This document shows positions 1 to 14,351 of a stretch of 64,000 nt of DNA, in pieces (the first letter of the stretch is position 1; the number at the start of each line of letters is the position of its first letter). Both the position numbers and the translations under genes were made by a program. Under the pieces are notes generated by a model. That model made no database searches, was not told the origin of the DNA, and saw only the letters and a list, made by a program, of their open reading frames with translations. This DNA is from Hyperoplus lanceolatus (lineage: Eukaryota; Chordata; Actinopteri; Uranoscopiformes; Ammodytidae), in assembly GCA_026929865.2 (NCBI GenBank), contig CM049415.1, positions 873,501-937,500 of the forward strand. The letters are read 5' to 3'.

Positions 1-3000
1 ACTTCTTGGGGGACCTCATGGGGTCGTGAACTATGACCCTGGAGTGGATTGACTCTGGAATAACAGGGGTTTTTTTTAAAAATTGAATCCAAAATCATAT
101 CTAATTTCTCTCATATTTTCAATATCTAGTGGGCTTTTATTTTGAAACTACACATCAGAATGTCCTGAAACTTCTTGGGTGACCTCATGGGGTTGTTAAC
201 TATGACCCTGGAGTGGAATGACTCTGGAATAACAGGGCGTTTTTTTTTAAATTGAATCCAAAATCACATCTAATTTATCTCATATTTTAAATATATAGTG
301 GGCTTTTATTTTGAAACTACACATCAGAATATCCTGAAACTTTTTGTGTGGCTTCATGGGGTCGTGAACTATGACCCTGGAGTGGAATGACTCTGGAATA
401 ACAGGGCGTTTTTTAAAAAAATTGAATCCAAAATCATATCTAATTTTGAAAATAAGAGACAAATTAGATATCATTTCGGATTCAATAAAAAAAAACGCCC
501 TGTTATTCAGAAAATTCCACTCCAGGGTCATAGTGCACGACCCCATGAGGCCACACACAAAGTTTCAGGACATTCTGATGTGTAGTTTCAGAATAAAAGC
601 CCACTTGATATTGAAAATATGAGAGAAATTAGATATGATTTTGGATTCAATTTAAAGCGCCCTGTTATTCCAGAGTCATTCAACTCCAGGGTCAAAGTTC
701 ACAACCCCATGAGGTCACCCCATGAGGTCACCCTGAAAGTACACATCAGAATGTCCTGAATCTTCTTGTGTGACCTCATGGGGTTGTGAATTATGACCCT
801 GCAGTGGAATGACTCTGGAATAACAGGGCGTTTTTTTTTTTAAATTGAATCCAAAATCATATCTAATTTCTCTCATATTTTCAATATCTAGTGGGCTTTT
901 ATTTTGAAACTACACATCAGAATGTCCTGAAAGTTCTTGGGGGACCTCATGGGGTTGTGAACTATGACCCTGGAGTGGAATGACTCTAGAATAACAGGGC
1001 GTTTTTTTTAAATTGAATCCAAAATCATATCTAATTTCTCTCGTATTTTCAATATCTAGTGGGATTTTATTCTGAAACTACACATCAGAATGTCCTGAAA
1101 CTTTTTGGGGGACCTCATGGGGTCGTGGACTATGACCCTGGAGTGGAATGACTCTGGAATAACAGGGCGTTTTTTTTTAAATTGAATCCAAAATCATATC
1201 TAATTTCTCTCATATTTTCAATATCTAGTGGGCTTTTATTCTGAAACTACACATCAGAATGTCCTGAAACTTCTTGGGTGACCTTATGGGGTCGTGGACT
1301 ATGACCCTGGAGTGGAATGACTCTGGAATAACAGGGCGTTTTTTTTAAAATTGAATCCAAAATCATATCTAATTTCTCTCATATTTTCAATATCTAGTGG
1401 GCTTTTATTCTGAAACTACACATCAGAATGTCCTGAAACTTCTTGGGTGACCTTATGGGGTTGTGAACTATGACCCTGGAGTGGAATGACTCTGGAATAA
1501 CAGGGCGTTTTTTTTAAATTGAATCCAAAATCATATCTAATTTCTCTCATATTTTCAATATCTAGTGGGCTTTTATTCTGAAACTACACATCAGAATGTC
1601 CTGAAACTTTTGTGTGGGCTGATCGGGGGTCGTGGACTATGACGCTGGAGTGGAATGACTCTGGAATAACAGGGCGTTTTTTTAAAAATTGAATCCAAAA
1701 TCATATCTAATTTCTCTCATATTTTCAATATCTAGTGGGCTTTTATTTTGAAACTACACATCAGAATGTCCTGAAACTTCTTGGGTGACCTTATGGGGTT
1801 GTGAACTATGACCCTGGAGTGGAATGACTCTGGAATAACAGGGTTTTTTTTTTAAATTGAATCCAAAATCATATCTAATTTCTCTCATATTTTCAATATC
1901 TAGTGGGCTTTTATTTTGAAACTACACATCAGAATGTCCTGAAACTTTTGGGTGACCTTATGGGGTTGTGAACTATGACCCTGGAGTGGAATGACTCTGG
2001 AATAACAGGGTGTTTTTTTAAAAATTGAATCCAAAATCATATCTAATTTCTCTGATATTTTCAATATCAAGTGGGCTTTTATTTTGAAAGTACACATCAG
2101 AATGTCCTGAAACTTTTTGTGTGGCCTCATGGGGTCGTGAACTATGACCCTGGAGTGGAATGACTCTGGAATAACAGGGTGTTTTTTTTTATTGAATCCA
2201 AAATCATATCTAATTTTGAAAATATGAGAGAAATTAGATATGATTTTGGATTCAATTAAAAAAACGCCCTGTTATTCCAGAGAAATTCAACTCCAGGGTC
2301 AAAGTTCACAACCCCATGAGGTCACCCCATGAGGTCACCTTAGGACACATCAGAATGTCCTGAATCTTCTTGTGTGACCTCATGGGGTTGTGAATTATGA
2401 CCCTGCAGTGGAATGACTCTGGAATAACAGGGTGTTTTTTTTAAAAATTGAATCCAAAATCATATCTAATTTCTCTCATATTTTCAATATCTAGTGGGCT
2501 TTTATTCTGAAACTACACATCAGAATGTCCTGAAACTTCTTGGGGGACCTCATGGGGTCGTGAACTATGACCCTGGAGTGGAATGACTCTGGAATAACAG
2601 GGCGTTTTTTTTAAATTGAATCCAAAATCACATCTAATTTCTCTCATATTTTCAATATCAAGTGGGCTTTTATTTTGAAACTACACATCAGAATGTCCTG
2701 AAACTTCTTGGGGGACCTCATGGGGTTGTTAACTATGACCCTGGAGTGGAATGACTCTGGAATAACAGGGCGTTTTTTTTAAATTGAATCCAAAATCATA
2801 TCTAATTTCTCTCATATTTTCAACATCTAGTGGGCTTTTATTCTGAAACTACACATCAGAATGTCCTGAAACTTTTTGTGTGGCCTCATGGGGTCGTGGA
2901 CTATGACCCTGGAGTGGAATGACTCTGGAATAACAGGGAGTTTTTTTAAAAATTCAATCCAAAATCATATGTAATTTCTCTCATATTTTCAACATCTAGT

Positions 3001-6000
3001 GGGCTTTTATTTTGAAACTACACATCAGAATGTCCTGAAACTTTTTGTGTGGCCTCATGGGGTCGTGAACTATGACCCTGGAGTGGAATGACTCTGGAAT
3101 AACAGGGAGTTCTTTTTTTAATTGAATCCAAAATCATATCTAATTTCTTTCATATTTTCAATATCTAGTGGGCTTTTATTCTGAAACTACACATCAGAAT
3201 GTCCTGAAACTTTTTGTGTGGCCTCATGGGGTCGTGGACTATGACCCTGGAGTGGAATGACTCTGGAATAACAGGGAGTTTTTTTTAAAATTGAATCCAA
3301 AATCATATCTAATTTCTCTCATATTTTCAATATCTAGTGGGCTTTTATTTTGAAACTACACATCAGAATGTCCTGAAACTTCTTGGGTGGCCTTATGGGG
3401 TTGTGAACTATGACCCTGGAGTGGAATGACTCTGGAATAACAGGGTGTTTTTTTAAAAATTGAATCCAAAATCATATCTAATTTCTCTGATATTTTCAAT
3501 ATCAAGTGGGCTTTTATTTTGAAACTACACATCAGAATGTCCTGAAACTTCTTGGGTGACCTCATGGGGTCGTGAACTATGACCCTGGACTGGAATGACT
3601 CTGGAATAACAGGGTGTTTTTTTTTTATTGAATCCAAAATCATATCTAATTTTGAAAATATGAGACAAATTAGATATGATTTTAATTAAAAAAACGCCCT
3701 GTTATTCCAGAAAATTCCACTCCAGGGTCATAGTTCACGACCCCATGAGGCCACACACAAGTTTCAGGACATTCTGATGTGTAGTTTCAGAATAAAAGCC
3801 CACTTGATATTGAAAATATGAGAGAAATTAGATATGATTTTGGATTCAATTTAAAAAAACGCCCTGTTATTCCAGAGTCATTCAACTCGAGGGTCAAAGT
3901 TCACAACCCCATGAGGTCACCCCATGAGGTCACCCTGAACGTACACATCAGAATGTCCTGAATCTTCTTGTGTGACCTCATGGGGTTGTGAATTATGACC
4001 CTGCAGTGGAATGACTCTGGAATAACAGGGTGTTTTTTTTAAAAATTGAATCCAAAATCATATCTAATTTCTCTCATATTTTCAATATCTAGTGGGCTTT
4101 TATTCTGAAACTACACATCAGAATGTCCTGAAACTTCTTGGGGGACCTCATGGGGTCGTGAACTATGACCCTGGAGTGGAATGACTCTGGAATAACAGGG
4201 CGTTTTTTTTTAAATTGAATCCAAAATCATATCTAATTTCTCTCATATTTTCAATATCTAGTGGGCTTTTATTTTGAAACTACACATCAGAATGTCCTAA
4301 AACTTCTTGGGTGACCTCATGGGGTTGTTAACTATGACCCTGGAGTGGAATGACTCTGGAATAACAGGGCCTTTTTTTAAATTGAATCCAAAATCATATC
4401 TAATTTCTCTCATATTTTCAACATCTAGTGGGCTTTTATTCTGAAACTACACATCAGAATGTCCTGAAACTTTTTGTGTGGCCTCGAGGGGTCGTGAACT
4501 ATGACCCTGGAGTGAAATGACTCTGGAATAACAGGGCGTTTTTTAAAAAATTGAATCCAAAATCATATGTAATTTCTCTCATATTTTCAACATCTAGTGC
4601 GCTTTAATTTTGAAACTACACATCAGAATGTCCTGAAACTTTTTGTGTGGCCTCATGGGGTCGTGAACTATGACCCTGGAGTGGAATGACTCTGGAATAA
4701 CAGGGCGTTTTTTAAAAAATTGAATCCAAAATCATATCTAATTTTGAAAATAAGAGACAAATTAGATATGATTTCGTGATTCAATAAAAAAAAAACGCCC
4801 TGTTATTCCAGAAAATTCCACTCCAGGGTCATAGTTCACAACCCCATGAGGCCACACACAAAGTTTCAGGACATTCTGATGTGTAGTTTCAGAATAAAAG
4901 CCCACTTCATATTGAAAATATGAGAGAAATTAGATATGATTTTTGATTCAACTAAAAAACGCCCTGTTATTCCAGAGTCATTCAACTCCAGGGTCAAAGT
5001 TCACAACCCCATGAGGTCACCCCATGAGGTCACCCTGAAAGTACACATCAGAATGTCCTGAATCTTCTTGTGTGACCTCATGGGGTTGTGAATTATGACC
5101 CTGCAGTGGAATGACTCTGGAATAACAGGGCGTTTTTTTTTTAAATTGAATCCAAAATCATATCTAATTTCTCTCATATTTTCAATATCTAGTGGGCTTT
5201 TATTTTGAAACTACACATCAGAATGTCCTGAAAGTTCTTGGGGGACCTCATGGGGTTGTGAACTATGACCCTGGAGTGGAATGACTCTGGAATAACAGGG
5301 CGTTTTTTTTTAAATTGAATCCAAAATCATATCTAATTTCTCTCATATTTTCAATATCTGGTGGGCTTTTATTCTGAAACTACACATCAGAATGTCCTGA
5401 AACTTTTTGTGTGGCCTCGAGGGGTCGTGGACTATGACGCTGGAGTGGAATGACTCTGGAATAACAGGGCGTTTTTTTAAAAATTGAATCCAAAATCATA
5501 TCTAATTTCTCTCATATTTTCAATATCTAGTGGGCTTTTATTTTGAAACTACAAATCAGAATGTCCTGAAACTTCTTGGGTGACCTTATGGGGTTGTGAA
5601 CTATGACCATGGAGTGGAATGACTCTGGAATAACAGGGCGTTTTTTTTTTAAATTGAATCCAAAATCATATCTAATTTCTCTCATATTTTCAATATCTAG
5701 TGGGCTTTTATTTTGAAACTACACATCAGAATGTCCTGAAACTTCTTGGGTGACCTTATGGGGTTGTGAACTATGACCCTGCAGTGGAATGACTCTGGAA
5801 TAACAGGGTGTTTTTTTTAAAAGTGAATCCAAAATCATATCTAATTTCTCTGATATTTTCAATATCAATTGGGCTTTTATTTTGAAAGTTCACATCAGAA
5901 TGTCCTGAAACTTTTTGTGTGGCCTCATGGGGTCGTGAACTATGACCCTGGAGTGGAATGACTCTGGAATAACAGGGTGTTTTTTATTTATTGAATCCAA

Positions 6001-9000
6001 AATCATATCTAATTTTGAAAATATGAGACAAATTAGATATGATTTCGGATTCAATTAAAAAAAAAACGTCCTGTTATTCCAGAAAAATTCCACTCCAGGG
6101 TCATAGTTCACGACCCCATGAGGCCACACACAAAGTTTCAGGACATTCTGATGTGTAGTTTCAGAATAAAAGCCCACTTGATATTGAAAATATGAGAGAA
6201 ATTAGATATGATTTTGGATTCAATTTAAAAAAAACGCCCTGTTATTCCAGAGTCATTCAACTCGAGGGTCAAAGTTCACAACCCCATGAGGTCAACCCAT
6301 GAGGTCACCCTGAACGTACACATCAGAATGTCCTGAATCTTCTTGTGTGACCTCATGGGGTTGTGAATTATGACCCTGCAGTGGAATGACTCTGGAATAA
6401 CAGGGTGTTTTTTTAAAAATTGAATCCAAAATCATATCTAATTTCTCTCATATTTTCAATATCTAGTGGGCTTTTATTCTGAAACTACACATCAGAATGT
6501 CCTGAAACTTCTTGGGGGACCTCATGGGGTCGTGAACTATGACCCTGGAGTGGAATGACTCTGGAATAACAGGGCGTTTTTTTTTAAATTGAATCCAAAA
6601 TCATATCTAATTTCTCTCATATTTTCAATATCTAGTGGGCTTTTATTTTGAAACTACACATCAGAATGTCCTGAAACTTCTTGGGTGACCTCATGGGGTT
6701 GTTAACTATGACCCTGGAGTGGAATGAATCTGGAATAACAGGGCTTTTTTTTTAAATTGAATCCAAAATCATATCTAATTTCTCTCATATTTTCAACATC
6801 TAGTGGGCTTTTATTCTGAAACTACACATCAGAATGTCCTGAAACTTTTTGTGTGGCCTCGAGGGGTCGTGGACTATGACCCTGGAGTGAAATGACTCTG
6901 GAATAACAGGGCGTTTTTTAAAAAATTGAATCCAAAATCATATGTAATTTCTCTCATATTTTCAACATCTAGTGCGCTTTAATTTTGAAACTACACATCA
7001 GAATGTCCTGAAACTTTTTGTGTGGCCTCATGGGGTCGTGAACTATGACCCTGGAGTGGAATGACTCTGGAATAACAGGGAGTTTTTTTAAAAATTGATT
7101 CCAAAATCATATCTAATTTATCTCATATTTTCAATATCTAGTGGGCTTTTATTTTGAAACTACACATCAGAATATCCTGAAACTTTTTGTGTGGCTTCAT
7201 GGGGTCGTGAACTATGACCCTGGAGTGGAATGACTATGGAATAACAGGGCGTTTTTTAAAAAATTGAATCCAAAATCATATCTAATTTTGAAAATAAGAG
7301 ACAAATTAGATATGATTTTGGATTCAAAAAAAAAACGCCCTGTTATTCCAGAAAATTCCACTCCAGGGTCATAGTTCACGACCCCTTGAGGCCACATACA
7401 AAAGTTTCAGGACATTCTGATGTGTAGTTTCAGAATAAAAGCCCACTTCATATTGAAAATATGAGAGAAATTAGATATGATTTTGGATTCAATTTAAAAA
7501 AAACGCCCTGTTATTCCAGAGTCATTCAACTCCAGGGTCAAAGTTCACAACCCCATGAGGTCACCCCATGAGGTCACCCTGAAAGTACACATCAGAATGT
7601 CCTGAATCTTCTTGTGTGACCTCATGGGGTTGTGAATTATGACCCTGCAGTGGAATGACTCTGGAATAACAGGGCGTTTTTTTTAAAATTGAATCCAAAA
7701 TCATATCTAATTTCTCTCATATTTTCAATATCTAGTGGGCTTTTATTTTGAAACTACACATCAGAATGTCCTGAAAGTTCTTGGGGGACCTCATGGGGAT
7801 GTGAACTATGACCCTGGAGTGGAATGACTCTGGAATAACAGGGCGTTTTTTTTTAAATTGAATCCAAAATCATATCTAATTTCTCTCATATTTTCAATAT
7901 CTAGTGGGCTTTTATTCTGAAACTACACATCAGAATGTCCTGAAACTTTTTGTGTGGCCTCGAGGGGTCGTGGACTATGACGCTGGAGTGGAATGACTCT
8001 GGAATAACAGGGCGTTTTTTTTTAAATTGAATCCAAAATCATATCTAATTTCTCTCATATTTTCAATATCTAGTGGGCTTTTATTTTGAAACTACACATC
8101 AGAATGTCCTGAAACTTCTTGGGTGACCTTATGGGGTTGTGAACTATGACCCTGGAGTGGAATGACTCTGGAATAACAGGGCGTTTTTTTAAAAATTGAA
8201 TCCAAAATCATATCTAATTTCTCTCATATTTTCAATATCTAGTGGGCTTTTATTCTGAAACTACACATCAGAATGTCCTGAAACTTTTTGTGTGGCCTCA
8301 TGGGGTCGTGAACTATGACCCTGGAGTGGAATGACTCTGGAATAACAGGGCGTTTTTAAAAAAAATTGAATCCAAAATCATATCTAATTTCTCTGATATT
8401 TTCGATATCAAGTGGGCTTTTATTTTGAAAGTACACATCAGAATATCCTGAAACCTTTTGTGTGGCTTCATGGGGTCGTGAACTATGACCCTGGAGTGGA
8501 ATGACTCTGGAATAACAGGGCGTTTTTTAAAAAATTGAATCCAAAATCATATCTAATTTTGAAAATAAGAGACGAATTAGATATGATTTCGGATTCAATA
8601 AAAAAAAACGCCCTGTTATTCCAGAGTCATTCAACTCCAGGGTCAAAGTTCACAACCCCATGAAGTCACCCCATGAGGTCACCCTGAAAGTACACATCAG
8701 AATGTCCTGAATCTTCTTGTGTGACCTCATGGGGTTGTGAATTATGACCCTGCAGTGGAATGACTCTGGAATAACAGGGCGTTTTTTTTTAAATTGAATC
8801 CAAAATCATATCTAATTTCTCTCATATTTTCAATATCTAGTGGGCTTTTATTTTGAAACTACACATCAGAATGTCCTGAAAGTTCTTGGGGGACCTCATG
8901 GGGTTGTGAACTATGACCCTGGAGTGGAATGACTCTGGAATAACAGGGGCGTTTTTTTTTAAATTGAATCCAAAATCATATCTAATTTCTCTCATATTTT

Positions 9001-12000
9001 CAATATCTAGTGGGCTTTTATTTTGAAACTACACATCAGAATGTCCTGAAACTTCTTGGGTGACCTCATGGGGTTGTGAACTATGACCCTGGAGTGGAAT
9101 GACTCTGGAATACCAGGGCGTTTTTTTTTAAATTGAATCCAAAATCATATCTAATTTCTCTCATATTTTCAATATCTAGTGGGCTTTTATTCTGAAACTA
9201 CACATCAGAATGTCCTGAAACTTTTTGTGTGGCCTCGAGGGGTCGTGGACTATGACGCTGGAGTGGAATGACTCTGGAATAACAGGGCGTTTTTTTTTAA
9301 ATTGAATCCAAAATCATATCTAATTTCTCTCATATTTTCAATATCTAGTGGGCTTTTATTCTGAAACTACACATCAGAATGTCCTGAAACTTTTTGTGTG
9401 GCCTCGAGGGGTCGTGGACTATGACGCTGGAGTGGAATGACTCTGGAATAACAGGGCGTTTTTTTTTAAATTAAATCCAAAATCATATCTAATTTCTCTC
9501 ATATTTTCAATATCTAGTGGGCTTTTATTCTGAAACTACACATCAGAATGTCCTGAAACTTTTTGTGTGGCCTCGAGGGGTCGTGGACTATGACGCTGGA
9601 GTGGAATGACTCTGGAATAACAGGGCGTTTTTTTTAAAATTGAATCCAAAATCATATCTAATTTCTCTCATATTTTCAATATCTAGTGGGCTTTTATTTT
9701 GAAACTACACATCAGAATGTCCTGAAACTTCTTGGGTGACCTTATGGGGTTGTGAACTATGACCCTGGAGTGGAATGACTCTGGAATAACAGGGCGTTTT
9801 TTTTTTAAATTGAATCCAAAATCATATCTAATTTCTCTGATATTTTCGATATCAAGTGGGCTTTTATTTTGAAAGTACACATCAGAATATCCTGAAACTT
9901 TTTGTGTGGCTTCATGGGGTCGTGAACTATGACCCTGGAGTGGAATGACTCTGGAATAACAGGGCGTTTTTTAAAAAATTGAATCCAAAATCATATCTAA
10001 TTTTGAAAATAAGAGACAAATTAGATATGATTTCGGATTCAATAAAAAAAACGCCCTGTTATTCCAGAGTCATTCAACTCCAGGGTCAAAGTTCACAACC
10101 CCATGAGGTCACCCCATGAGGTCACCCTGAAAGTACACATCAGAATGTCCTGAATCTTCTTGTGTGACCTCATGGGGTTGTGAATTATGACCCTGCAGTG
10201 GAATGACTCTGGAATAACAGGGCGTTTTTTTTTTAAATTGAATCCAAAATCATATCTAAATTCTCTCATATTTTCAATATCTAGTGGGCTTTTATTTTGA
10301 AACTACACATCAGAATGTCCTGAAAGTTCTTGGGGGACCTCATGGGGTTGTGAACTATGACCCTGGAGTGGAATGACTCTGGAATAACAGGGCGTTTTTT
10401 TTTAAATTGAATCCAAAATCATATCTAATTTCTCTCATATTTTCAATATCTAGTGGGCTTTTATTTTGAAACTACACATCAGAATGTCCTGAAACTTCTT
10501 GGGTGACCTCATGGGGTTGTGAACTATGACCCTGGAGTGGAATGACTCTGGAATAACAGGGCGTTTTTTTTTAAATTGAATCCAAAATCATATCTAATTT
10601 CTCTCATATTTTCAATATCTAGTGGGCTTTTATTCTGAAACTACACATCAGAATGTCCTGAAACTTTTTGTGTGGCCTCGAGGGGTCGTGGACTATGACG
10701 CTGGAGTGGAATGACTCTGGAATAACAGGGCGTTACTTTTTAAATTGAATCCAAAATCATATCTAATTTCTCTCATATTTTCAATATCTAGTGGGCTTTT
10801 ATTCTGAAACTACACATCAGAATGTCCTGAAACTTCTTGGGTGACCTTATGGGGTTGTGAACTATGACCCTGGAGTGGAATGACTCTGGAATAACAGGGC
10901 GTTTTTTTTTTAAATTGAATCCAAAATCATATCTAATTTCTCTCATATTTTCAATATCTAGTGGGCTTTGATTCTGAAACTACACATCAGAATGTCCTGA
11001 AACTGTTTGTGTGGCCTCATGGGGTCGTGAACTATGACCCTGCAGTGGAATGACTCTGGAATAACAGGGCGTTTTTTTAAAAATTTAATCCAAAATCATA
11101 TCTAATTTCTCTCATATTTTCAATATCTAGTGGGCTTTTATTCTGAAACTACACATCAGAATGTCCTGAAACTTTTTGTGTGGCCTCATGGGGTCGTGAA
11201 CTATGACCCTGGAGTGGAATGACTCTGGAATAACAGGGCGTTTTTTAAAAAATTTAATCCAAAATCATATGTAATTTCTCTCATATTTTCAACATCTAGT
11301 GCGCTTTAATTTTGAAACTACACATCAGAATGTCCTGAAACTTTTTGTGTGGCCTCGAGGGGTTGTGGACTATGACGCCGGAGTAGAATGACTCTGGAAT
11401 AACAGGGTGTTTTTTTAAAAATTGAATCCAAAATCATATCTAATTTCTCTCATATTTTCAATATCTAGTGGGCTTTTATTTTGAAACTACACATCAGAAT
11501 GTCCTGAAACTTCTTGGGTGACTTTATGGGGTTGTGAACTATGACGCTGGAGTGGAATGACTCTGGAATAACAGGGCGTTTTTTTAAAAATGTAATCCAA
11601 AATCATATGTAATTTCTCTCATATTTTCAACATCTAGTGCGCTTAAATTTTGAAACTACACATCAGAATGTCCTGAAACTGTTTTTTTGGCCTCATGGGG
11701 TCGTGAACTATGACCCTGGAGTGGAATGACTCTGGAATAACAGGGCGTTTTTTTAAAAATTTAATCCAAAATCACATGTAATTTCTCTCATATTTTCAAC
11801 ATCTAGTGCGCTTTAATTTTGAAACTACACATCAGAATGTCCTGAAAATTTTTGTGTGGCCTCGAGGGGTCGTAGAATATGACGCTGGAGTGGAATGACT
11901 CTGCAATAACAGGGCGTTTCTTTTTTTAATTGAATCCAAAATCATATCTAATTTTGAAAATATGAGACAAATTAGATATGATTTCGGATTCAATTAAAAA

Positions 12001-14158
12001 AAAAACACCCTGTTATTCCAGAAAAATTCCACTCCAGGGTCATAGTTCACGACCCCATGAGGCCACACACAAAGTTTCAGGACATTCTGATGTGTAGTTT
12101 CAGAATAAAAGCCCACTTGATATTGAAAATATGAGAGAAATTAGATATGATTTTGGATTCAATTTAAAAAAAACGCCCTGTTATTCCAGAGTGATTCAAC
12201 TCCAGGGTCAAAGTTCACAACCCCATGAGGTCACCCCATGAGGTCACCCTGGAAGTACACATCAGAATGTCCTGAATCTTCTTGTGTGACCTCATGGGGT
12301 TGTGAATTATGACCCTGCAGTGGAATGACTCTGGAATAACAGGGTGTTTTTTTAAAAATTGAATCCAAAATCATATCTAATTTCTCTGATATTTTCAATA
12401 TCAAGTGGGCTTTTATTTTGAAAGTAAACATCAGAATATCCTGAAACTTTTTGTGTGGCTTCATGGGGTCGTGAACTATGACCCTGGAGTGGAATGACTC
12501 TGGAATAACAGGGCGTTTTTTTAAAAATTGAATCCAAAATCATATCTAATTTCTCTCATATTTTCAATATCTAGTGGGCTTTTATTCTGAAACTACACAT
12601 CAGAATGTCCTGAAACCTTTTGTGTGGCCTCATGGGGTCGTGAACTATGACCCTGGAGTGGAATGACTCTGGAATAACAGGGCGTTTTTTTTAAAATTGA
12701 ATCCAAAATCATATCTAATTTCTCTCATATTTTCAATATCTATTGGGCTTTTATTTTGAAACTACACATCAGAATGTCCTGAAAGTTCTTGGGGGACCTC
12801 ATGGGGTTGTGAACTATGACCCTGGAGTGGAATGACTCTGGAATAACAGGGCGTTTTTTTTTTAAATTGAATCCAAAATCATATCTAATTTCTCTCATAT
12901 TTGCAATATCTAGTGGGCTTTTATTTTGAAACTACACATCAGAATGTCCTGAAACTTCTTGGGTGACCTCATGGGGTTGTGAACTATGACCCTGGAGTGG
13001 AATGACTCTGGAATAACAGGGCGTTTTTTTTTTAAATTGAATCCAAAATCATATCTAATTTCTCTCATATTTACAATATCTAGTGGGCTTTTATTCTGAA
13101 ATTACACATCAGAATGTCCTGAAACTTCTTGGGGGACCTCATGGGGTCGTGAACTATGACCCTGGAGTGGAATGACTCTGGAATAACAGGGATTTTTTTT
13201 TTAAATTGAATCCAAAATCATATATAATTTCTCTCATATTTTCAATGTCTAGTGGGCTTTTATTTTGAAACTACACATCAGAATGTCCTGAAACTGTTTG
13301 TGTGGCCTCATGCTGTCGTGAACTATGACCCTGGAGTGGAATGACTCTGGAATAACAGGGCGTTTTTTTTTAAATTGAATCCAAAATCATATGTAATTTC
13401 TCTCATATTTTCAATATCTAGTGGGCTTTTATTCTGAAACTACACATCAGAATGTCCTGAAACTGTTTGTGTGGCCTCGAGGGGTCGTGGACTATGACGC
13501 TGGAGTGGAATGACTCTGGAATAACAGGGCTTTTTTTTAAAAATTGAATCCAAAATCATATCTAATTTCTCTCATATTTTCAATATCTAGTGGGCTTTTA
13601 TTTTGAAACTACACATCAGAATGTCCTGAAACTTCTTGGGGGACCTCATGGGGTTGTGAACTATGACCCTGGAGTGGAATGACTCTGGAATAACAGGGCG
13701 TTTTTTTTTAATTGAATCCAAAATCAAATCTAATTTTGAAAATATGAGACAAATTAGATATGATTTCGGATTCAATTAAAAAAAAAACGCTCTGTTATTC
13801 CAGAAAAATTCCACTCCAGGGTCATAGTTCACGACACCATGAGGCCACACACAAAGTTTCAGGACATTCTGATGTGTAGTTTCAGAATAAAAGCCCACTT
13901 GATATTGAAAATATGAGAGAAATTAGATATGATTTTGGATTCAATTTAAAAAAAACGCCCTGTTATTCCAGAGTGATTCAACTCCAGGGTCAAAGTTCAC
14001 AACCCCATGAGGTCACCCCATGAGGTCACCCTGAAAGTACACATCAGAATGTCCTGAATCTTCTTGTGTGACCTCATGGGGTTGTGAATTATGACCCTGC
14101 AGTGGAATGACTCTGGAATAACAGGGTGTTTTTTTAAAAATTGAATCCAAAATCATAT
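1..14158. repeat. AT-rich satellite array, ~169-bp monomer, block 1
   Basis: Tandem monomers of about 169 bp recur with few gaps. Each contains the landmarks CTATGACCCTGGAGTGGAA, GGAATAACAGGGCG followed by a T-run, then AATCCAAAATCATATC, TTTTCAATATCTAGTGGGC and ACACATCAGAATGTCCTGAA. Monomers fall into variant types, for example CTTCTTGGGGGACC, CTTTTTGTGTGGCC and the CTCGAGGGG type, which alternate and suggest a higher-order arrangement. At about 441, 2211, 3650, 4741, 6011, 7285, 8555, 9998, 11951 and 13733 the array switches to the reverse orientation and then back again at CCCCATGAGGTCA. Short open frames in this block are chance readings of the monomer and are not genes. The length resembles centromeric or pericentromeric satellites, but that location is an inference. 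Confidence 0.97.
441..720. repeat. Representative inverted segment of the satellite
   Basis: A forward monomer half (AATCCAAAATCATATCTAAT) runs into a spacer of about 15 bp (TTTGAAAATAAGAGACA) and then into its own reverse complement (ATTAGATATGATTT...GATTC). The reverse orientation continues through CGCCCTGTTATTC, CCACTCCAGGGTCAT and CACGACCCCATGAGG. It flips back at a doubled CCCCATGAGGTCA near 705. The pairing arms extend well past 100 bp, so each such site could form a long hairpin or cruciform. The same layout recurs at every switch point in the array. Confidence 0.9.
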
Positions 14159-14268
14159 TGTATTGTATTGTAACCTTTATTTAACCTCGAAAGATCAATT
14201 GAGGGTGACCCTCTTTTACAATGACGTCGAGTACAGATACACAATATACAATGAGAATACATAACAAG

Positions 14269-14304
<36 letters not shown>

Positions 14305-14351
14305 ACAACAATTTAAAACATTCAGATCAATTGAATGAAATAAATAATAGC

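Noticed and set aside
280-3643. Open frames of 76-95 residues in the satellite
   Set aside because: They repeat the monomer translation (KFQDILMCSFKIKAH and similar), recur throughout all satellite blocks in any orientation, and have no gene-like features.
1-14158. CRISPR array
   Set aside because: The repeats are long, contiguous ~169-bp monomers without unique spacers, in a eukaryotic context.
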